DNA from: Ferrovibrio sp. | Lineage (GTDB): Bacteria; Pseudomonadota; Alphaproteobacteria; Ferrovibrionales; Ferrovibrionaceae | Reading direction: 5' to 3' | Assembly (NCBI RefSeq): GCF_017994015.1 | Contig: NZ_JAGOLP010000002.1 | Coordinates: 1-64,000 of the forward strand | Length of the DNA: 64,000 bases | Shown: piece after piece, positions 1 to 8,177 of the stretch | Layout of the letters: every line of letters begins with the position of its first letter | How positions within the stretch are numbered: position 1 is the first letter of the stretch | Made by a program: the position numbers and the translations under genes | Notes under the pieces: generated by a model | The model's input: only the letters and a program-made list of their open reading frames with translations | What the model was told of the DNA's origin: nothing | Database searches by the model: none

Positions 1-906
1 GACCAATTCTGCCGCCAAAGCAGCCCCGCTGCGCGCCACGTTATCCACCTCGTCGCTATCCTGCTGGCGCTGCTGACGCTGTTCTGGGGCCTGAACTGGC
101 CGATCATGAAGCTGGCGCTGAACGAAATTCCGGTTTTCACCTTCCGCACCTTCTGCCTGGGCGGCGGCGCCATCGGCCTGTTCGCCATCGCCATCGCCAT
201 GCGCATGCCGCTGGGCATCCCGGCCGGGCGTTTCCGCCAGATGCTGCTGATTTCGTTGTGCAATATCACCGGCTGGAATGTGCTGGTGCTGTATGGCCTG
301 GGTATGCTGCCGGCCGGGCGCACCACGATCATCGCCTTCACCATGCCGCTCTGGCTGGTGCCGCTTTCAGCCTATTTCCTGCACGAACGGCTGAATGGCT
401 GGAAACTGGCCGGCCTGCTGATCGGGCTTTGCGGCCTGGCGGTTTTGCTGGGCGGCGAATGGCAGGCGATGCTGGCGGCGCCACTGGGTGTGGCCTTGGT
501 GCTGGGCGCGGCAATTTCCTGGGCTTTCGGCACCATGCTGACCAAGCTGTATGCCATCCCGATGCCCAGCGTGCCATTTGTCGGCTGGCAGATGGTGCTG
601 GGCGGGCTGCCGATCATGCTGCTGGCGCCGATCTTCGAAACCGACCGCTGGCACAGCTATTCCGCCCTGGCCTGGGGCGCGGCGCTGTATAACGCCGTGA
701 TCTGCTTCGTGTTCTGCTACTGGGTGTGGAACCGGCTGGTCCAGGTGCTGCCGGCCCAGGTCAGTGGCCTGTCCACCCTGATGATCCCGGTGGTGGGGGT
801 GTTTTCATCCATGCTGATGCTGGGCGAGCAGCCGGGCTGGCCGGAATTCGGCGCCTTGGGCCTGATCACCCTGGCGCTCGGCGCGGTGCTCAAGCCGAGC
901 CGCTAA
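1..906 (+). CDS. EamA/DMT-family transporter, 5' end outside window
   Basis: The open frame runs in from the left edge, so the start is not visible; an internal ATG at 106 lies inside the first membrane helix and is not a credible start. The first visible helix contains LLALLTLFWGLNWP, the typical opening of an EamA domain. Two EamA repeats follow with about ten hydrophobic helices; the second contains the WAFGTML segment and a short PSR tail ends the protein. Family members are inner-membrane exporters of amino acids or metabolites; substrate cannot be read from sequence. It converges on chpT with only 9 bases between them. Confidence 0.9.
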   Translation, partial: DQFCRQSSPAARHVIHLVAILLALLTLFWGLNWPIMKLALNEIPVFTFRTFCLGGGAIGLFAIAIAMRMPLGIPAGRFRQMLLISLCNITGWNVLVLYGLGMLPAGRTTIIAFTMPLWLVPLSAYFLHERLNGWKLAGLLIGLCGLAVLLGGEWQAMLAAPLGVALVLGAAISWAFGTMLTKLYAIPMPSVPFVGWQMVLGGLPIMLLAPIFETDRWHSYSALAWGAALYNAVICFVFCYWVWNRLVQVLPAQVSGLSTLMIPVVGVFSSMLMLGEQPGWPEFGALGLITLALGAVLKPSR

Positions 907-915
907 GCAAACGCC

Positions 916-1533
916 CTATTTGCTAAACCGGAGCGCGGCGCCTTCCGGCCCGGCTTCCAGCCCCAGGCGATAGCCGGCGCTGGCAGCCAGATCGGCGGCA
1001 TGACGCGCCAGGGCGCCGCCGGGTTCTTCCACCGCCGCATCGCTGAGCAGGCTGCCGGCCACATCATCGGGCAATTTGCTGGGGGTGCCTTCGGCGCGCA
1101 CCCGCCATTCACCCTGCTGCACATCCAGCCGCAGGGCGCCGCCGCGCGGCAACGCCATCGCCATCACGCTGAGGCCGAGCAGCAAGGCCTTGGCCAGCGG
1201 CTTGGGCAGGCTGGCCGGCAGGCCGACCAGCGGCAGCAGCCGCACCCGGCCACCCTGGAAATAGTCCCCCGCCACGCGGGCCAGATCGGCGCTGGCCATC
1301 GGCTCGTCCAGGCCGCCCGAGGCACCCAGCGCCAGGCGGAAAAATGCCAGTCGGCGGGCAGCATCATTGGCGCTCTGGGCGATCAGCCGTATTGCTTCCT
1401 CGCGCATCGTCGCATCGGTTTCCTCGGCCAGCAATTCGGCGCCATTGGACACCGCGCCAACACTGCCGGCGAGATCGTGGCACAGTTTGGAGCAGATCAA
1501 GGCCACAAGGTCGATATCGCGCTGGGCGGTCAT
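916..1533 (-). CDS. chpT: histidine phosphotransferase ChpT
   Basis: Cytoplasmic phosphorelay protein of alphaproteobacteria which, by family knowledge, passes phosphate from CckA to CtrA and CpdR. The N-terminal helix contains KLCHDLAGSVGAVSNG, with the phosphoacceptor histidine in the CHD motif and the GA-NG-EL helix typical of ChpT. The C-terminal half resembles a degenerate HATPase fold without ATP-binding boxes. I chose ATG 1533 (MTAQRDIDL); an upstream in-frame ATG at 1596 would add a 21-residue unconserved head. Length about 205 aa, normal for the family. A diverging DUF3553 gene starts 95 bases away. Confidence 0.85.
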   Translation of the reverse strand: MTAQRDIDLVALICSKLCHDLAGSVGAVSNGAELLAEETDATMREEAIRLIAQSANDAARRLAFFRLALGASGGLDEPMASADLARVAGDYFQGGRVRLLPLVGLPASLPKPLAKALLLGLSVMAMALPRGGALRLDVQQGEWRVRAEGTPSKLPDDVAGSLLSDAAVEEPGGALARHAADLAASAGYRLGLEAGPEGAALRFSK

Positions 1534-1628
1534 GCAGAATCCGGATCGTGGAGTTGCGGGCTGATTCTGTTTAAAGTGCCGTCCAGGCTTTCGCAATCAC
1601 CCGGGCTTTCGCAATCAGGAGCGCCGCC

Positions 1629-1814
1629 ATGCTGGCACCATCGCCTTTTGCACCCGGCGATTGGGTGGAGAATCCACAGGCACCGGATTGGGGCATCGGC
1701 CAGGTGCAATCCGCCGTAGGGCCGCGCGTGACGGTGAATTTTGAACATGCCGGCAAGCGGCTGGTGAATATCAATGAAGTGGCATTGCAGCGGCTGCGCC
1801 AGCCGAAGGATTGA
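1629..1814 (+). CDS. DUF3553 small protein
   Basis: 61-residue protein with the SH3-like core FAPGDWVENPQAPDWGIGQVQS and a VTVNFEHAGKR strand, matching the short DUF3553 family found in alphaproteobacteria. Function is unknown; the fold suggests nucleic-acid or protein binding. Its stop is directly abutted by the cysQ start at 1815, so the two are translationally linked. A 14-base direct repeat (GGCTTTCGCAATCA at 1586-1599 and 1604-1617) lies just upstream. Confidence 0.7.
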   Translation: MLAPSPFAPGDWVENPQAPDWGIGQVQSAVGPRVTVNFEHAGKRLVNINEVALQRLRQPKD

Positions 1815-2594
1815 ATGATGGGCTTGAGTGAGAATCCGGCGCTGGCGGCAGGCTTGCGCGCGCTGGCGCAGCAGGCGGCGGATGCGATCATGCAGGTTTA
1901 CGCCACGCCGTTTGAAAGCCGCGCCAAGGATGACCACAGCCCGGTGACCGATGCCGACGAGGCCGCCGAGGCGGTGATTCTGGCCGGGCTGGCGCAGCTC
2001 TGCCCGGGCGTGCCGGTGGTGGCCGAGGAATGCGCCGCGCGCGGCGAGATTCCGGCCATCGGCAACGGCCCGTTCTGGCTGGTTGATCCGCTGGACGGCA
2101 CACGCGAATTCATCAAGCGCAACGGCGAATTCACCGTGAATATTGCCCTGATCGAGCAAGGCCGGCCACGGCTGGGCGTGGTGCTGACCCCGGTGGATGG
2201 CCGCGCCTATCTGGGCACGCCAGGCGGCGCGCGGCGCTTCCGCGATGCCACTGATCAGAACGGCGAGCCGATCCAGGCCCGCGCCATGCCGGCCGAGGGC
2301 GCCGATGTGCTGCTGAGCCGCAGCCATCCCGATCCGGAACTGGCCGAGTGGCTGGCCGGCCAGAAGGTGCGGCGCCGCCTGGAAGCCGGCTCGTCGCTGA
2401 AATTCTGCCGCATTGCCGAGGGCGCAGCCGATCTCTACCCGCGTTTTGCCCGTATCAGCGAATGGGATACCGCTGCCGGGCAGGCCGTGCTGGAAGCCGC
2501 CGGCGGCAGTGTGCGCGACTGGCAGGGCCGGCCGCTGCTCTACGGCAAGCCGGATTTCCGCAATCCGGGCTATCTGGCGCGTGGCCGGGACTGA
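1815..2594 (+). CDS. cysQ: 3'(2'),5'-bisphosphate nucleotidase CysQ
   Basis: Inositol-monophosphatase-fold, Mg-dependent phosphatase that removes the 3' phosphate from PAP, the by-product of sulfate activation. Metal-binding motifs are visible: DHSPVTDADEAAE, a VAEEC strand, the DPLDGTREFIKRNGEFTVNI box diagnostic for CysQ, and the C-terminal WDTAAGQAVLEAAGG box. Length 259 aa is normal. Two consecutive ATGs (1815, 1818) follow the DUF3553 stop. DedA follows after 4 bases, so this is a short operon DUF3553-cysQ-dedA. Confidence 0.94.
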   Translation: MMGLSENPALAAGLRALAQQAADAIMQVYATPFESRAKDDHSPVTDADEAAEAVILAGLAQLCPGVPVVAEECAARGEIPAIGNGPFWLVDPLDGTREFIKRNGEFTVNIALIEQGRPRLGVVLTPVDGRAYLGTPGGARRFRDATDQNGEPIQARAMPAEGADVLLSRSHPDPELAEWLAGQKVRRRLEAGSSLKFCRIAEGAADLYPRFARISEWDTAAGQAVLEAAGGSVRDWQGRPLLYGKPDFRNPGYLARGRD

Positions 2595-2598
2595 ACCG

Positions 2599-3162
2599 AT
2601 GAGCCTGGCCCCCGCCGACCTGATTGCCCAATTCGGCTATGCCGCGATCCTGATCGGCACCTTCCTGGAAGGCGAGACGATCCTGATCCTGGCCGGCTTC
2701 GCCGCGCATCAGGGCCTGCTGCGGCTTGATCTGGCGATCCTTAGCGCCTTCCTTGGCTCGGCAGCCGGCGACCAGCTCTGGTTCGCCCTGGCGCGGTATC
2801 ATGGCAGGCGCTTTCTCGAAACCCGGCCCGGCCTGGCCGCCCGCATCGCACCGGCGACACGTTGGCTGGAACGTTATCCCACCATCTTTGTGCTCGGCTT
2901 CCGCTTTGTTTACGGCATCCGCAATGTGGCGCCGATAGCAATTGGCCTGAGCGCAATCCCGACGCGGCGTTTTGTGCTGCTCAATCTCTGCGCCGCCGCA
3001 CTCTGGGCCGGGATTTTCGGCAGCACCGGCTATTATTTTGGTGCCGCGATGGAAACCATGCTGGGCGATCTCAAGGCGATGCAGCTTAAAATCCTGGCTG
3101 GCATCGCCCTGGTTTTGCTGGCCTGGTTCGGCCTGCGCTGGATTTCAAAACGGTTTTTTTAG
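2599..3162 (+). CDS. DedA-family membrane protein
   Basis: Polytopic inner-membrane protein of 187 aa. The family motifs FLEGETILILAGFAA (re-entrant helix), SAAGDQLWFALAR and GFRFVYGIRNVAPIAIGLS are clear. DedA/VTT proteins are linked to lipid-carrier (undecaprenyl-phosphate or phospholipid) flipping and membrane potential. ATG 2599 is four bases after the cysQ stop; a longer frame upstream only overlaps cysQ. The 3' end overlaps the convergent Spy-like gene by 4 bases. Confidence 0.9.
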   Translation: MSLAPADLIAQFGYAAILIGTFLEGETILILAGFAAHQGLLRLDLAILSAFLGSAAGDQLWFALARYHGRRFLETRPGLAARIAPATRWLERYPTIFVLGFRFVYGIRNVAPIAIGLSAIPTRRFVLLNLCAAALWAGIFGSTGYYFGAAMETMLGDLKAMQLKILAGIALVLLAWFGLRWISKRFF

Positions 3163-3674
3163 AATTCCTCGATCGGCCGCTCAACCGGCTCAACTTCCGC
3201 CACGCTGCCGGCATGGCCAAGCTGGGCAAACAGCGCCAGCTGCTCGGGCAGCAGGATGGCCTTGGCATCAAGCCGGGCCAGCAATTCGGCAGCGCGCAGG
3301 CGGCCTTCAAGCTGGCCAATGCGGGCGGTGAGGCCGTCAATGCGCAGCGGATCGATGGTCTGTTCGGCAAAGCCGCGATCCAGGCGCTTTTCAAGCTGGG
3401 CGATCTCACGCCGCAGGGCGTTGCTTTCGCCCTGCACGCGATTGGCCAGGGCGCGCAATTGCTGGCGCTGGAATTCGCTCAGGCCAAGCTGGTCCGCATT
3501 ATCGAGCACCGGGCTGATGGCCGGATAGGCGCGATCTTCCACCGCCACGGCCTCGGCATGCAGTGCCAGGCTTTCGGCCGCATCACCGGCAGATTGGCTG
3601 AATTTGGTGGCAAAGGCGGCACCGGCGGCAAAAACCGCACCGGCAACCAGCAGGGCAAGGCAACGACGAATCAT
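3159..3674 (-). CDS. Spy/CpxP-like periplasmic protein
   Basis: 171-aa exported protein. Residues 1-22 form a signal peptide (MIRRCLALLVAGAVFAAGAAFA). The rest is mostly helical with a DQLGLSEFQRQQLRALANRVQ segment like the LTxxQ repeat of Spy, CpxP and ZraP chaperones or metal sensors, followed by a charged coiled coil. Role inferred as periplasmic chaperone or metal-responsive protein. It lies 109 bases downstream of feruloyl-CoA synthase on the same strand. Confidence 0.65.
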   Translation of the reverse strand: MIRRCLALLVAGAVFAAGAAFATKFSQSAGDAAESLALHAEAVAVEDRAYPAISPVLDNADQLGLSEFQRQQLRALANRVQGESNALRREIAQLEKRLDRGFAEQTIDPLRIDGLTARIGQLEGRLRAAELLARLDAKAILLPEQLALFAQLGHAGSVAEVEPVERPIEEF

Positions 3675-3783
3675 GGCGAGTATTCCTGTACTGAAGCGGG
3701 CGCGGGTTTTACGCCTTTGTGTCCAGATGGGAATAGCTCAGCCCGAAACACAGGAGTCCGAGGTGACGACGGTCACAGGATGG

Positions 3784-5589
3784 TCATGAAACAACGATCA
3801 CGTCTGCGTGCGGCTTTTCAGCATAAAGCTGCTCCACCAAGGCCTGGCGGCACTCCAGAACCGCGCGCTGGTTGATATAGCCCTTGTCGGTAATCTCGTT
3901 GGCGTCGATTGAGGCCGGTTCATCCAGCAGCAACACTCGCCGCACAATCATCGACGAGCCATTCTGCGTCGCATTATAGGCGACGAGCTTTGCCGCGATG
4001 GCCTGCTGCAAATCGGCGCGCGGCATCGCCTTGGCGGCCGGCGTAGGCCAGGCCAGCAGGCCGACAAAGGCGCGGTCATGCCCGGTCACCACAGCATCCT
4101 GCAACAGCGGCGTGCAGGCAGCCAGGGCGGCCACGCGCAAGCCGCCGACATGCACCCAGGTGCTGGTGGTGAGTTTAAAATCCTCCGCCGTGCGGCCATC
4201 AAACACAATGCCGGCTTCCGGCGCGGCGGCATCGGCCAGTTTGCCGGCATCGCCGATGCGGTAATACCCTTCATCATCAAAGGCGGCGGCATTCTGCTGC
4301 GGATCGCCAAGATATCCCGGCGTGACATTCGGCCCGGCGACGCGCATTTCCAGCTTGCCGCCCGAGGGCACAAACTTGATCCGGGTGCCGGGGATAGGCA
4401 CGCCGATCACGCCGGCGCGTTCAATCAGGAAATGTGCAGCGGTGGCCAATGGCGCGGTTTCGGTGGAGCCCCAGCTTGAGGTCATCACCACGCGGCGGCC
4501 GAGCGTGCGCACGCTGAGCGCTTCCAACCGCGCCCACAGATCGGGCGGCAAAGCGGCGCCAGCATAGAAAATCAGTTTCAGCTCGGCGAAGAAGCGGCGG
4601 CAGAGTGCTTCGTCGCGCTCCAGATAGGGCAGCAGCATGGCATAGCCGGCCGGCACGTTGAAATACAGCGTCGGCGACACCTCGGCCAGATTGGCCACGG
4701 TCTGCTCGATCAGGCCCGGCGCCGGTTTGCCATTATCAATGAACAACGTGCCGCCCTGGCGCAGCACCAGATTAAAATTGTGATTGCCGCCAAAGGTGTG
4801 GTTCCACGGCAGCCAGTCGAGCAATACCGGCTTGGTCTCGGCCAGGAAGGGCCAGATCTGCGCGATGGATTGCTGGTTCGACGACAGCATGCGATGTGTG
4901 TTGACCACGCCTTTGGGCAGCCCGGTGGAGCCGGAGGTGAACAGGTATTTCGCCACCCAATGCGGCTCGATCGCGGCGAAGCGCTGTGCGGCTGCTGCAT
5001 CGGGCGGCTGTGCCAGCAGGTCGGCAAAGGCGGTGGCCGGTATGCCATCCGGCGCAGCGTCGCCGCTCACCACTTCAACACCGGCCAGATCAAGCCCCTG
5101 CAACGCCTTGGCAAAGGGGGCAGCGGTTTCGACAAAAATCATGGTGGGCCGCACCAGATCAAAGATATGCCGCAGCTTGGCGTGATCCTGGCTCATCAGC
5201 GAATAGGCAACACTGACCGGTGCTGCCGGCACCCCGGCCAGATAGGCGCCGAGCAGAAACTGCGCATGATCGATGCTGTTGCCGGATAGCAGCAAAACCG
5301 GCGTATGCTGGCCCATGCCGCGCCGGATCAGGCTGGCGGCGATGCGGCGGGCATTGTCCCAGGCTTGGGCATAGCTCAGGCGGCGCCAGGCGCCATCCTT
5401 GCCGCGTTCGGCGAGAAAGCTGGTATCCGGCTGTTGCCGCGCCTGGCGCTCAAGATCGAGGCCCAGATGCGCCGGATAATCGCCCAACGGCTCGGCGCTT
5501 TCGAGCACAAAGCCGCCATCGGCACGTTCGCTGCGCAATATGCGCGGTGTCGCCAGCGCAAGCGGCAGGAAGGGCGGTTTGCTGCCCAT
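3784..5589 (-). CDS. fcs: feruloyl-CoA synthase-like acyl-CoA ligase
   Basis: 601-aa adenylate-forming enzyme expected to activate an aromatic or acyl carboxylate (ferulate in named homologues) to its CoA thioester with ATP. The AMP-binding P-loop TSGSTGLPKG is at residues 218-227, SWGSTETAP near 375, and the C-terminal DKGYINQR segment carries the likely catalytic lysine. The DWLPWNHTFGGNHNFNLVL stretch is typical of the feruloyl-CoA synthase group. A strong RBS (GGGAGGAAC) precedes ATG 5589. A 279-base gap containing a palindromic repeat separates it from the acuI-like gene upstream. No enoyl-CoA hydratase/lyase for vanillin formation is adjacent, so true substrate is uncertain. Confidence 0.85.
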   Translation of the reverse strand: MGSKPPFLPLALATPRILRSERADGGFVLESAEPLGDYPAHLGLDLERQARQQPDTSFLAERGKDGAWRRLSYAQAWDNARRIAASLIRRGMGQHTPVLLLSGNSIDHAQFLLGAYLAGVPAAPVSVAYSLMSQDHAKLRHIFDLVRPTMIFVETAAPFAKALQGLDLAGVEVVSGDAAPDGIPATAFADLLAQPPDAAAAQRFAAIEPHWVAKYLFTSGSTGLPKGVVNTHRMLSSNQQSIAQIWPFLAETKPVLLDWLPWNHTFGGNHNFNLVLRQGGTLFIDNGKPAPGLIEQTVANLAEVSPTLYFNVPAGYAMLLPYLERDEALCRRFFAELKLIFYAGAALPPDLWARLEALSVRTLGRRVVMTSSWGSTETAPLATAAHFLIERAGVIGVPIPGTRIKFVPSGGKLEMRVAGPNVTPGYLGDPQQNAAAFDDEGYYRIGDAGKLADAAAPEAGIVFDGRTAEDFKLTTSTWVHVGGLRVAALAACTPLLQDAVVTGHDRAFVGLLAWPTPAAKAMPRADLQQAIAAKLVAYNATQNGSSMIVRRVLLLDEPASIDANEITDKGYINQRAVLECRQALVEQLYAEKPHADVIVVS

Positions 5590-5620
5590 CGCGTGTTCCT
5601 CCCAGAACCTGTTTCCGGGA

Positions 5621-5641
5621 ATTGTACGCTAGCATTACAAT
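5621..5641. promoter_or_regulatory. possible operator upstream of fcs
   Basis: Inverted repeat ATTGTA-N9-TACAAT with a central GCTAGC palindrome, 32 bases upstream of the fcs start. Suggests a TetR-type regulator binding site or core promoter. Only the repeat itself is seen; function is inferred. Confidence 0.35.
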
Positions 5642-5690
5642 CGAGGCAAAAGGAAAAAGATGCGGCAGGGCTGCTGCTGCCCAACACACC

Positions 5691-5798
5691 TCAATCGTCA
5701 TGCCCGGGCTTGACCCGGGCATCTCTTGCCAATTGAAAAACCATTGAAGAAACAGGCAAAATTGGATGCTCGGGTCTTCGCCCGGGCATGACGATTGA
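5691..5798. repeat. palindromic intergenic repeat, copy A
   Basis: A 108-bp element bounded by a perfect 19-bp inverted repeat: TCAATCGTCATGCCCGGGC at 5691-5709 and its reverse complement at 5780-5798. The left arm also forms an internal hairpin GCCCGGG-CTTGA-CCCGGGC. A further solo half-element (CCCGC-ATTC-GCGGG followed by CATGACGACGG) lies at 5827-5851. The same family recurs near 18.4, 46.1 and 59.7 kb. It encodes nothing; when translated it gives the spurious MPGLDPGI peptide. Confidence 0.9.
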
Positions 5799-5868
5799 GG
5801 GGTTGGCAGGCTTTGAGAGGCCCATACCCGCATTCGCGGGCATGACGACGGAGCGGTTGCCGCCGCCC

Positions 5869-6870
5869 TCAGGCGTTCACGTCAATCACTGTGCGGCCCC
5901 TGATCTTGCCGGCGAGAATCTGCGGCGCCAGGTCGAAAATGGCCGAGAGCGGCTGCGTCTCGGTCATGGCATCGAGTTTATCCAGCGGCAGGCCGGTGCC
6001 GAGCTGCCACCAGGCGCGGCGGCGGCGATGCGACGGCGCCATCACGCTATCAATGCCGAGCAGGCTGACATTGCGCAGGATGAAAGGAAACACGCTGGCC
6101 GGCACATCATTGCCACCGGCCATGCCGCAGGCCGCCACCCAGCCGCCATACTGGGTCTGGCTGATGGCGCTGGCCAGGGTCTGGCCGCCCACGCTGTCGA
6201 TCACTGCCGCCCAGCGTTCCTTGGCCAAAGCCGGCGCCTTGGCGGCAAGCTCGGCGCGATCAATAAAATCGCTGGCGCCCAGGCCACGCAGATATTCATG
6301 GGTTTCGGGCCGGCCGGTGGCGGCCACCACCTTGAAGCCACGCGCCGCCAGCAACGCCACCGCCACTGAGCCGACACCGCCGGCAGCGCCGGTGACCAGC
6401 ACCGGCAAAGCATCGGCGCGTTCATCCTTGACCAGGCCGGCATCTTCCAGCGCCATGACGCAGAGCATGGCGGTGTAGCCCGCCGTGCCTACCGCCATGG
6501 CTTGCGCCAGGCTGAAATGATCCGGCACGCTGACCAGCCATTCGCCCTTGACGCGCTGATAGCGGCTATAGCCGCCCCATTGCGTTTCCGACAGGCCATA
6601 GCCGTTGACCAGCACGCGGTCGCCCGGCTTCCATTCCGGATCGGCCGATTCCACGACGGTGCCGGCCAGATCGATGCCGGCCACCATCGGCAGCTTGCGC
6701 GCAATACGGCCGCCAGTCAGGGCCAGGCCGTCCTTATAGTTCACCGTGGAATAGGCGATCTCCACCAGCACGTCATGCTGCGGCAGATCGGCCAGCGTCA
6801 ATTGCTTGAAGCCGGCCTTGGGCTTGCCATCCACATCCTCGATCAGAACCGCGCGGAAGCTGTCAGTCAT
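5869..6870 (-). CDS. acrylyl-CoA reductase-like MDR oxidoreductase (AcuI/YhdH family)
   Basis: 333-aa NADPH-dependent medium-chain reductase without zinc. Visible: YSTVNYKDGLALTGG near residues 40-54, the nucleotide-binding TGAAGGVGS at 160-168, and a C-terminal SLLGIDSVM segment, all typical of AcuI/YhdH, which reduces acrylyl-CoA to propionyl-CoA. ATG 6870 (MTDSFRAV) was chosen; the frame is open further upstream but only over the thiolase gene. It starts 7 bases after the thiolase stop, so the two form an operon. Confidence 0.88.
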   Translation of the reverse strand: MTDSFRAVLIEDVDGKPKAGFKQLTLADLPQHDVLVEIAYSTVNYKDGLALTGGRIARKLPMVAGIDLAGTVVESADPEWKPGDRVLVNGYGLSETQWGGYSRYQRVKGEWLVSVPDHFSLAQAMAVGTAGYTAMLCVMALEDAGLVKDERADALPVLVTGAAGGVGSVAVALLAARGFKVVAATGRPETHEYLRGLGASDFIDRAELAAKAPALAKERWAAVIDSVGGQTLASAISQTQYGGWVAACGMAGGNDVPASVFPFILRNVSLLGIDSVMAPSHRRRRAWWQLGTGLPLDKLDAMTETQPLSAIFDLAPQILAGKIRGRTVIDVNA

Positions 6871-6877
6871 TGGAGCC

Positions 6878-8044
6878 TCAGCGGATCGGTTCGAGGATCG
6901 AGACGTAATTCGCCACCGCGACGCCACCCATGTTGAAGACGCCGCCGATCTTGGCATCCTTGACCTGCAAGGCGCCGGCCGAGCCATTCAACTGCATCGC
7001 CGCCATGACATGCATCGACACGCCGGTGGCGCCGATCGGATGGCCCTTGGCCTTGAGGCCGCCCGAAGGATTGATCGGCAGCTTGCCATCCTTCTGGGTC
7101 CAGCCTTCCAGGATCGCCTTGGCGCCCTGGCCCGGCGCAGTCAGGCCCATGGCTTCGTATTCGATCAGTTCGGCAATGGTGAAGCAATCATGGCTTTCGG
7201 CAAAGGACAGATCCCACACATCAAGGCCGGCTTCATCAAGCGCATCAGCCCAGGCCTTGGCCGGGCCTTCAAAGGCGATCACGTCGCGCTTCGACATCGG
7301 CAGGAAATCCTGCACATGCTTGGCGGCGCGGAAGGCGATGGCCTTCTTCATGCCGAGCGCGGTCTGCACATCGGTGAGCACCAGGGCGGCGGCGCCATCC
7401 GACACCATCGAGCAATCGGTGCGCTTCAGGCCGCCGACCACGATGGGATTCTTGTCGGAAACATTGCGGCAGAAATCAAAGCCGAAATCGCGCTGCATAT
7501 GCGCCAGCGGATTGACCGAGCCGTTCTTGTGATTCTTGGCCGCGATCATCGCGGTGGCATCCGACTGGTCACCGTATTTCTGGAAATACTTGCTCTGGAT
7601 GCTGTCAAACACGCCGGCGAAACCGCCCTGGGCGAAATTCTCCTCCTTGCGGTAGCTGGCCTTGAGCAGGATGTTGCCCACCACATCGTTGGGCGCCGAG
7701 GTCATCTTCTCCACGCCGACGCAGAGCACAAAGCGCGCCTTGCGCGCCGCAATCGCCTGCAAGCCCTGGAACACCGCCGCCGTGCCAGTGGCACAAGCAT
7801 TTTCCAGCCTTGTGGCCGGCTTGAAACGCAGGCCCGGATCGGCCTGCAACACCAGCGAGGCCGGGAAATCCTGCTCCACCAGGCCGCCATTGAAGGTGCC
7901 GAGATAGATCGCATCCACATCCTTCGGCTCGATCCCGGCATCGATGATGGCCTGGGTCGCCACTTCAACGATCAGGTCTTCCTGGGTCTTGTCATCCAGC
8001 TTGCCGAACTTGCTGTGGCTCCAGCCTACGATGCAGGCGGTCAT
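6878..8044 (-). CDS. SCP2-type thiolase / acetyl-CoA acetyltransferase family
   Basis: 388-aa thiolase-fold enzyme. The nucleophilic cysteine is C84 in ENACATG; the histidine motifs SFAESHDCFTIAE and GGLKAKGHPIGATG are present and the C-terminus carries a FNMGG variant rather than the usual second-cysteine motif, placing it in the SCP2/lipid-transfer-type group used for branched or aromatic side chains. Likely cleaves or condenses a 3-ketoacyl-CoA. First gene of the thiolase-reductase pair and preceded by an 18-bp inverted-repeat operator. Confidence 0.88.
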   Translation of the reverse strand: MTACIVGWSHSKFGKLDDKTQEDLIVEVATQAIIDAGIEPKDVDAIYLGTFNGGLVEQDFPASLVLQADPGLRFKPATRLENACATGTAAVFQGLQAIAARKARFVLCVGVEKMTSAPNDVVGNILLKASYRKEENFAQGGFAGVFDSIQSKYFQKYGDQSDATAMIAAKNHKNGSVNPLAHMQRDFGFDFCRNVSDKNPIVVGGLKRTDCSMVSDGAAALVLTDVQTALGMKKAIAFRAAKHVQDFLPMSKRDVIAFEGPAKAWADALDEAGLDVWDLSFAESHDCFTIAELIEYEAMGLTAPGQGAKAILEGWTQKDGKLPINPSGGLKAKGHPIGATGVSMHVMAAMQLNGSAGALQVKDAKIGGVFNMGGVAVANYVSILEPIR

Positions 8045-8139
8045 GGCTTCTTCCTCCGGGGATAGGGTTGGCGTGCTTGATTGAATTGTAGCGGAAAGTG
8101 AGCGTCTGGCGGGTGGAAGTCAACAGATGCCGGGTGATG

Positions 8140-8157
8140 TTCTAACAGGTGTTAGAA
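8140..8157. promoter_or_regulatory. 18-bp inverted-repeat operator upstream of thiolase operon
   Basis: TTCTAACA-GG-TGTTAGAA, perfect 8-bp arms with a 2-base centre, 95 bases upstream of the thiolase ATG. No T-run follows it on the minus strand, so it is unlikely to be a terminator of the gene ending at 8178. Size and geometry suit a TetR- or MarR-family repressor; the cognate regulator is not identified. Confidence 0.55.
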
Positions 8158-8177
8158 TTTTTCGCAGTTTTGCAAAC

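Noticed and set aside
905..921. GCAAA-N7-TTTGC at the convergent end of the exporter and chpT as a terminator
   Set aside because: Stem of five pairs, largely AT, and it overlaps coding ends; too weak to call.
5697..5731. Apparent MPGLDPGI-type peptide starts, also near 18.4, 46.1 and 59.7 kb
   Set aside because: These come from the palindromic repeat itself and carry no conserved protein beyond the repeat.
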